Shown in pieces: positions 59,501-64,000 of a stretch of DNA of 64,000 nt; within the stretch, counting starts at the first letter, position 1; each line of letters starts with the position of its first letter. Under the pieces are notes generated by a model that ran no database searches, was not told the DNA's origin, and saw only the letters and a program-made list of their open reading frames with translations. Both the position numbers and the translations under genes were made by a program. The stretch comes from Taenia hydatigena (taxonomy: Eukaryota; Platyhelminthes; Cestoda; Cyclophyllidea; Taeniidae). Location of the stretch: the NCBI GenBank assembly GCA_036345935.2, contig JADWOT020000009.1, forward strand, positions 2,623,381 through 2,687,380, given 5' to 3'.

Positions 59501-61774
59501 ATTGCAAGCAAGGATGATAGTTGGTGCTTTGAGAAATATCAACAGAGGAATAGGGGGATGAGGCAGAATGGAACAGTGTCTATCGTCTCACCCCAAGGTA
59601 TAGATCTTGCTACGGGCAAGTACGTTATACGGTAGTATGTAGCATGCGGTCTTGCGCTGCCTTTCAAGAACGCAATTCTCTTTCTCCTAGTTGATCAGTC
59701 TCGATTAGTTATGAGGAAGACATTTGTCTTGCACCCATCCCATCAAGTGGACAGACCTGGGACGCAATTGTTGCCTACCCTTCAGCAGGTGAAAACCCAG
59801 GCGGATGATTGCCTCTACACTTCACCATGCATACACACACACACACATACATTCTTCTCAAGTATTTTCTTTGGGAGGTGGAGTAGTGCGTGTTCCAGAA
59901 TTGTGCGGAGAAGGGTAGTGAGTAGAAGAATCGCTAAGTAAAAACTAACTCACTGGCCAAAAGCTCTTTGTCCAATGCAAGCTGGAACAAAGGAGCCACT
60001 TCCTGCCACAAGTCTGTTAACGAACGTTCATGTCCCAACGACACGTACTTGGTGATGTGAAAGAAGTGGAGAGAGTGGAGTGAAAAACCGTCTGGTGGTC
60101 CTTGGAGCTTATGATCTATCACCTGTTGTTAGTGCATGTGAATGGCACATATTTGCCGAGCAGTTTCCTTTCGGGTTGAGATAAGCGTCAGTTAAGTGAT
60201 TTGTCACCCACGTTATGTGTCACTGAAAATTATTATTTATACGTTAATGCCAAGTGACAATTGGGAGTGGCGACACGTGATCATTTGGTATTAATAGAAA
60301 TGGAGTACTCCTGAGCGTGACGCGTTGCACTTTGAGTGATTTGTCAATAGAATTGAGTGGCTTATTTAAGTCATTTCAGGGCATACCAATGCCTATTCAT
60401 GTTATCCAATTCCATGTACTTCACAAGTCGTTACATGTGACAAAGGGTTGTTGCAGTGATCAACCCCAATAACCATTAGTAATTGTTGCGCCACCTGGTA
60501 AATGACGTCAAAAAGTCCACAATTCCACTCAAAACTACCCAAAATTCTACTTATATCTCGATAAAATCTGAGACATTAATGAGGATATTCAAAGAAAATG
60601 AAACTGAATGCATGAAAAAATTGCATGAAGAACGCGGACCAGTATTGCTAATTTGAAATTGGCGTCTACACAGAAAAGTTAAACAATTGGTACTTTCCAC
60701 TACGGTTTACTTTTGTCCATCTGCGAGACGTAGCTTACCGGGCACCTAAATCGAACTAACAACCGTTTATTCTAGTCAGCATGAGGTTTCAAACTGAATC
60801 TGGAAAGTTGCACCATTGTCACAAGGACGAAACGTGAAGACGACCGTAGGTTTCAAGTGCGCACATTTACGACATTTCACTCGGATAATATCACCCCGCC
60901 AGTAAAAAGCATGGGTCTTATTATCTGATTGGTGCGTCTTTGTAATTATTAGGCGATTTCACATGGGGACACCCATCTCCTTGCGATTTTAGGGTTATAG
61001 TGGGTGTAAAAATCGTGTCGTAGCTCTAGGTATATCATGAACTCACATAGACCCTATTAGTGCGTTGTTGTGAAATAAAACGATGCAATGATTCGGTCAC
61101 CAGTTCTATATTATGCAATAAGAACCCATGTAAACCATGATGGCTGCTCAAAAGCTTCTGGTAAAATTGGCGGCACGAGTAAGTAAAACCCGCTAGAAGG
61201 CTTGCTGCCGACTACTGATGGGTCATCACATATGTGTACGAAAAGTTAAAGTTCATTTTTGTCCAAATACTTGATCACTGGTCTGAATTGAACATTTGAA
61301 GATGCAACGCAGAACCATAACTTCAAGCACCACGAACATAAACTAAGACAGTTTTCGAAATTCCAGGCAAAATTTCTCCAGTTTATTTTGAATGCATAAA
61401 GATGATGCAAGAGGGCATGCATGACAACAGCACCTGATCATTGTAACGTCATCAGCCGAGGTAAATATTACGGTACACAAGTATGCCTTAAGGAAAGGAT
61501 TGATGACTAAAGTATGAACGATCAAAAAAGCCAAATGACCATTACCAGGATAACTGACATTAGCTTCCGAAACCCATTTCATAAAAATATCAAGATGCAC
61601 CCTATTGTTAGTTGAGACATGAGAAAACCAATACCTGACTAAGTGAAGGCTGTATGGAACCAAACTAATGATGGGAGACAAATGAGAGCATGCCAATGTC
61701 ATGTCGGGGTAAAAAATGCAGTTACCCAAAACAGTTCCCCAGGCACGCGGACTATCCACTACGATCGTCGTCAT
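38129..61774 (-). CDS. SLC16-like (monocarboxylate transporter) MFS protein
   Basis: SLC16 proteins are 12-TM major-facilitator carriers; some move lactate, pyruvate or ketone bodies with protons, and others carry amino acids, thyroid hormone or creatine. Eight minus-strand exons chain in frame for 559 codons (558 residues): 61774-61726, 58085-57942, 55586-55443, 51044-50645, 46630-46453, 44840-44678, 40815-40591 and 38502-38129. Family evidence includes the TM1-TM2 block GGFIANFLLGGLSKSYGIIM, the TM4-5 signature region FREKLGLANGLSVAGVSVG (family form YFxKRRxLANGLAxAGSxVG), a large TM6-7 cytoplasmic loop with acidic residues, and TM11-12 with GYLNDLTGSYVW. The usual TM1 signature (DGGWGW) is altered to SPRAWG. 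TM8 keeps DLFSR but not the full proton-coupled set, so the substrate cannot be predicted. It is probably at the plasma membrane. Confidence 0.9.
38503..40590 (-). other. Transporter intron 7
   Basis: 2.1 kb, no internal gene. It holds a short ATAATAATA tract near 38822 and otherwise unremarkable AT-rich sequence. Confidence 0.6.
40591..40815 (-). CDS. Transporter exon 7: TM10-TM11
   Basis: The product runs SPTNAQTAAYYVCFALQGVC, then SDWVGPERLAKSLAIMMVNL and GLLYVPAQAVI. The D-x-x-G-x-E-R-L-A-x-x-L block is the TM10-11 signature. The donor is G|GTGCGT (phase 1). The acceptor is uncertain. The better pyrimidine tract ends at 40796 (exon from 40795) but enters in phase 0, whereas the upstream exon leaves in phase 1. 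The frame-compatible site at 40815 (AAAACAG) has a poor tract. Confidence 0.85.
40816..44677 (-). other. Transporter intron 6 with inserted repeat
   Basis: 3.9 kb containing one copy of the inverted repeat pair (43468-44382). The remainder shows no gene; 41700-41950 is slightly richer in GC and may be decayed mobile DNA. Confidence 0.6.
43468..44382 (+). repeat. Inverted repeat pair, copy 1
   Basis: About 915 bp here match 59342-60258 on the opposite strand with only scattered differences by eye, plus a length change in a TG microsatellite (near 43877). Homology stops sharply at both ends. I see no terminal inverted repeats and no clear target-site duplication. Two mid-size frames in it (43605-43793 plus, 43786-44016 minus) are present in both copies but are not recognisable proteins. 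It is likely a recently active non-autonomous element or a segmental duplication. Confidence 0.85.
44678..44840 (-). CDS. Transporter exon 6: TM8-TM9
   Basis: 163 nt, phase 0 to 1 (acceptor CTCGTTGTAG, donor ACCG|GTATTG). It reads TNLAIAVAGIVDLFSRLFFG, WLTDKPMCKGRRGTFLAATW and a following helix. G-x-x-D-x-x-S/G-R-x-x-x-G-x-x-x-D is the TM8-loop pattern of SLC16. Confidence 0.9.
44841..46452 (-). other. Transporter intron 5
   Basis: 1.6 kb, nothing recognised beyond AT-rich unique-looking sequence. Confidence 0.6.
46453..46630 (-). CDS. Transporter exon 5: loop and TM7
   Basis: 178 nt, phase 2 to 0 (acceptor TTCCGCACAG, donor ACG|GTAAGT). It encodes DDVSVTYSQASVRGHDAARL, then a hydrophobic helix (ATALLIIYVIGKVF) and SFIAPPYGSQIGFSAHT. 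These correspond to TM7 and the loop into TM8. Confidence 0.85.
46631..50644 (-). other. Transporter intron 4
   Basis: 4.0 kb. It contains a homopolymer of 26 C at 48673-48698. No exon or gene is evident, though the GC-richer part 48720-49300 shows short overlapping frames of no recognisable content. Confidence 0.6.
48673..48698 (+). repeat. Poly-C homopolymer (26 C)
   Basis: An uninterrupted run of 26 C residues, followed by AT and a short T run, lies inside a transporter intron. Long C tracts are rare in animal genomes and unstable. The exact length is likely to be imprecise in an assembly. Confidence 0.95.
50645..51044 (-). CDS. Transporter exon 4: TM4-TM6 and cytoplasmic loop
   Basis: 400 nt, phase 1 to 2 (acceptor CTCTACTTAG, donor CATAG|GTGAGC). 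It contains SCVYFNIFSVIGRCFREKLG, LANGLSVAGVSVGQMAFPSF and TM6 up to LHLCITAALMPR. It ends in an acidic/Ser-rich loop (SSSSISRRVEEEEEEP) typical of the variable TM6-7 loop. Confidence 0.95.
51045..55442 (-). other. Transporter intron 3
   Basis: 4.4 kb. It contains a 28-bp tandem duplication (53981-54036). No gene is recognised; plus-strand frames near 53030-53263 are not supported. Confidence 0.6.
53981..54036 (+). repeat. 28-bp tandem duplication
   Basis: Two adjacent copies of a 28-bp unit starting TCAAATACAGAATACCGTGC, differing at one position. A simple recent local duplication. Confidence 0.9.
55443..55586 (-). CDS. Transporter exon 3: TM2-TM4
   Basis: 144 nt, phase 1-1 (acceptor TCCGCCTCAG, donor GTAG|GTAAAT). 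It reads LPNHFVVQRIGDRAVVMIGG, then ISTCISLLVASIAPTVTVWA. The N-x-F/R-x-G-x-R-x-V-x-M-x-G-G pattern is the standard MFS loop 2-3 of this family. Confidence 0.9.
55587..57941 (-). other. Transporter intron 2
   Basis: 2.4 kb, no recognisable genes or repeats. A 144-codon minus-strand frame (56778-57212) is hydrophobic in places but has no family resemblance that I can see. Confidence 0.55.
57942..58085 (-). CDS. Transporter exon 2: TM1-TM2
   Basis: 144 nt, phase 1-1 (acceptor TTTTTCGTCTAG, donor CTTT|GTAAGT). It encodes GGFIANFLLGGLSKSYGIIM then EAFQDEFEAPTAIFTLTGGI and the start of TM2. The S-K-S-Y/F-G and FQ-x-x-F positions match the SLC16 TM1-TM2 loop. Confidence 0.9.
58086..61725 (-). other. 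Transporter intron 1 with inserted repeat
   Basis: 3.6 kb. It contains the second copy of the inverted repeat (59342-60258). The rest shows no supportable gene. Confidence 0.6.
59342..60258 (-). repeat. Inverted repeat pair, copy 2
   Basis: The reverse complement of copy 1 at 43468-44382. A stretch of over 200 bases through the middle differs at one base. The shared sequence begins at the AACAAGACATGG end and stops at CCAAGTGAC. The two copies bracket transporter exons 2-6. Confidence 0.85.
61726..61774 (-). CDS. Transporter exon 1: N terminus
   Basis: ATG at 61774-61772 begins MTTIVVDSPRAWGTVL and ends in phase 1 at a G|GTAACT donor. The N terminus is very short for SLC16, and the first TM signature is degenerate (PRAWG in place of DGGWGW). 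I chose this start because the sequence and phase run directly into exon 2 and an acceptor lies just upstream at 61796. Confidence 0.65.
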
Positions 61775-61805
61775 GGCCAAAGAATGGACAGATTCCTATA
61801 AGGCG
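61775..61805 (-). promoter_or_regulatory. Acceptor 21 nt before transporter start codon
   Basis: GCGCCTTATAG ends at 61796, giving a 21-nt leader before the ATG. It could be a spliced-leader acce­ptor or a cis acceptor for a distant 5' UTR exon. Its tract is short of pyrimidines, so support is modest. Confidence 0.3.
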
Positions 61806-62981
61806 CTGGAATATAAATTAGAATAGCTATGATAAACCATCTGTTTCAACGCCTAAATAAAAGCACTCTCTGAACAAAAAATGATATGCATAAAAAAGGA
61901 ATTCGAATTCATCACGAGGTTGATTTAGATATTCATGCACAAATTAATGAAATCAATAAAATCTGGTAAGATTCACGTAACAGCAAAAAGCAGGTGGTAA
62001 AGAACCGATGGCCCACTATTTTACCCACAGTTTTGAGTCGGTTAAACACCTTAACTCAAGAGCATCCCATGCTCGGCAAAGTGACTTAAAAGTGGATTTC
62101 AATTTCGCGACAATTGTCTGTCCAACTCTTGGAGCACATAACGACATAGTGTTGATATCACAATGAATGCAATGAAGCATCAAGCACAGTAAATAGTCAA
62201 TACATAGTGAAAGGTAGCATAAAAATAACAACTTCTGATCGAAATCGATGTAAATATTCGATAGTGTCAAGTTTAGCAATGATATTACACATTGACGGGA
62301 GTAAATACAAATAACGCTCGATATTGAACAGACGCATAAATCGGAAAACCGAGACGTATCAGCTGTGCAAACATCAACACCTCCTCAGGACCTTCCAGGC
62401 TGAATGCTGACAGAGTCCAACCTCTCACGCGAAAATCGCGAGTTGATTGGACAACTTGTGAGACTAGACGCACGAATAGAATTGGGAATCAATGGAACTG
62501 ATCAAAATTAGCCTGTGTAGGTATGCGCACCCCCATACGGTAAGAGACACAAACTGTAACTTGCATCGAAGGTAAATAGAACTTTTGAAAATACTTGTTG
62601 GTAAAAAACGGTGATAAAAGTGAGTTTCGAAGTCTGATACAAATGGCCAATGAACTATTTGTCGGTTTCTTAGGTCATAACCAACTGATACAACTGACAT
62701 AGATAAACAAACCGCATAAAATTTATAAGGAAGGCAGCTTATAATAATAAGTACATTTAGTACACCCATCAGAGATGCAAAGATCTTTTTTAGTACTTGC
62801 GGCAATATATTGGAATTTTTTAAACAGCTAAATTGCTCAAACCTCTAAAATGTGTAAATATGATTATAAGGCAATCTTTAAGAGACGTATTTTGTTGTAT
62901 AGGATTTGTGTCTTTTTAATCACAACCCTTTCATTTTAGAGTTATTAAATTCGTGTTGCAACCAAATTGATTGCTTATCGT

Positions 62982-63147
62982 CCGAGGGTCCCTCGAAGGC
63001 AAAAGAAGGCAGAATACTAGGGTAGAATATGCATATATATTAATAGACAGAGGGTAATGAGCTGCTGACATGGCCCGAAGGCCAGCCAACGCAACTAGAG
63101 CAATATGGCCACCCCTGTAGTTCAAACAAACAAAGTACTACATACTG
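62982..63147 (+). repeat. Dispersed repeat, direct copy 1
   Basis: The best-preserved family member. Blocks in order are GGTCCCTCGAAGGCAAAAGA, TAGGGTAGAATATGCATA, GACAGAGGGTAATGAGCTGC, ACATGGCCCGAAGGCCAGCC, AACGCAACTAGAGCAATATG and a tail AACAAACAAAGTACTACA. It is paired with the copy at 63231. Confidence 0.75.
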
Positions 63148-63230
63148 TTTAGAGAAAAAATAATTGTCCCCGTGATAATGACCTTATATACCGTTGTCAT
63201 AGTTAGAACTAGAGTTAAAGGTGTAGCGTC

Positions 63231-63408
63231 CCGAGGCTCCCTTAAGGCAAAAGAAGGCAAAGTGGCAGAGTAGAATATATATATTCACCGGACAGAGGGA
63301 AATAGACTGCTGGCATGGCCCGGAGGCCAGCTCACGCAACTAGGGCAGTACGGTCACCTCTGTGACCTTGACAGAAAACGGCAGTTCTAACAAACAAAGT
63401 ACTACAAA
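63231..63408 (+). repeat. Dispersed repeat, direct copy 2
   Basis: Same block order as 62982-63147, roughly 75-80 percent identical by eye, with about 20 extra bases (TGACCTTGACAGAAAACGGC) before the common AACAAACAAAGTACTACA tail. The tail marks a shared 3' end. Confidence 0.75.
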
Positions 63409-64000
63409 GGAATCAAGGACTTAGGCATGCTGATAAACTAAGAAACTTTTCCCCATGGCCGTATGCTTCAATACTTTGTGGTCATTCTTTAGCCATCTCA
63501 AAAATTGTTTTAAGCTGCATTTCTATTCCTTTGACGACTTGTTAGCAGGTAAACAATGTTTTGCTTTTCCTTCTGTTGCTAAGTTACTCATATCAGTGGT
63601 TCTTTATCTGCCCGCCTTCCTTTCTTAATTGTTTTTTAAGCAGTCATTAGAACGACCTTAGAAATCCCCACCAGTGTTCTTCGAACTACACTTTAGGCCG
63701 TTAAATGATCCCCCAAAAAACGTGAATTTTGTAGCGGATCTTTGCTTCCTTGATAGTGAGTTCCGTAACTATCTTTTGTTCTGGGAGCGATTAACGAAAA
63801 TATGCATTTTCTGGCGCTACATGTCTTATTGTTGCCGTCGTTGGAGCACCCAGTTGCATTGAGGAATCACTTTTCTTTCCTTTACAAGCTACGTCTTTAA
63901 CAATTTAAACGTGTAGCTAAAAAGGAATTTGTGCATAACCTTTACGCACTCCAAATTCATTGGTTGCTAACTCCCTCTAATATTACTGGGTAGTAATAAG

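Larger units (their letters stand above)
61806..64000. other. Upstream flank of the transporter with repeats
   Basis: This should contain the transporter promoter, but no TATA or initiator can be asserted. Two directly repeated copies of the dispersed family lie at 62982-63147 and 63231-63408. No gene is recognised. Confidence 0.5.

Overview
The window looks like nuclear DNA of an animal, most probably a parasitic flatworm (tapeworm or fluke). The reasons are moderately AT-rich sequence, GT-AG introns from about 50 bases to 4 kb, decayed dispersed repeats, possible spliced-leader acceptors just upstream of start codons, and a gene made largely of micro-exons. The group is inferred from gene architecture, not from a species marker. 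There are no prokaryotic genes, and I found no rRNA, tRNA or CRISPR array.

Three genes can be read with confidence, all on the minus strand. From high to low coordinate they are: (1) 61774-38129, a 12-TM major-facilitator transporter of the monocarboxylate (SLC16) type in 8 exons with multi-kilobase introns; (2) about 32241-24063, an unrecognised mosaic protein encoded by at least 37 exons, every one joined in phase 1, many only 15-60 nt long; (3) 23658-12344, a KANK-family ankyrin protein in 7 exons with the five C-terminal ankyrin repeats intact but no recognisable N-terminal KN motif. Two isolated exon-like segments (11473-11423 and 8047-7923) may belong to a fourth, unresolved gene.

The most unusual element is gene 2. 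Its reconstructed product of about 971 residues reads, N to C: three related D-Y-S/E-M-S exons, a charged globular-looking segment, Cys-containing short exons, an Asn/Gly-rich exon of 606 nt, a charged coiled coil, a run of proline-rich 21-39 nt exons, a Pro/Cys (PICC) repeat, a set of exons each carrying a Cys-Cys pair, and a short hydrophobic/basic tail. Every internal exon is a multiple of three and starts and ends in phase 1, so any exon can be skipped without loss of frame. No homologue is known to me. Its stop codon lies only about 405 bases upstream of the KANK first exon.

The remainder (1-7.9 kb, 32.8-38.1 kb, 61.8-64 kb and the large introns) holds decayed repeat copies. Within introns of the transporter gene lies a nearly identical inverted pair of about 915 bp (43468-44382 and 59342-60258) flanking exons 2-6. 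There are also a 26-C homopolymer and a 28-bp tandem duplication. Exon boundaries were read by eye from splice signals, reading phase and family resemblance; none was checked against transcripts.
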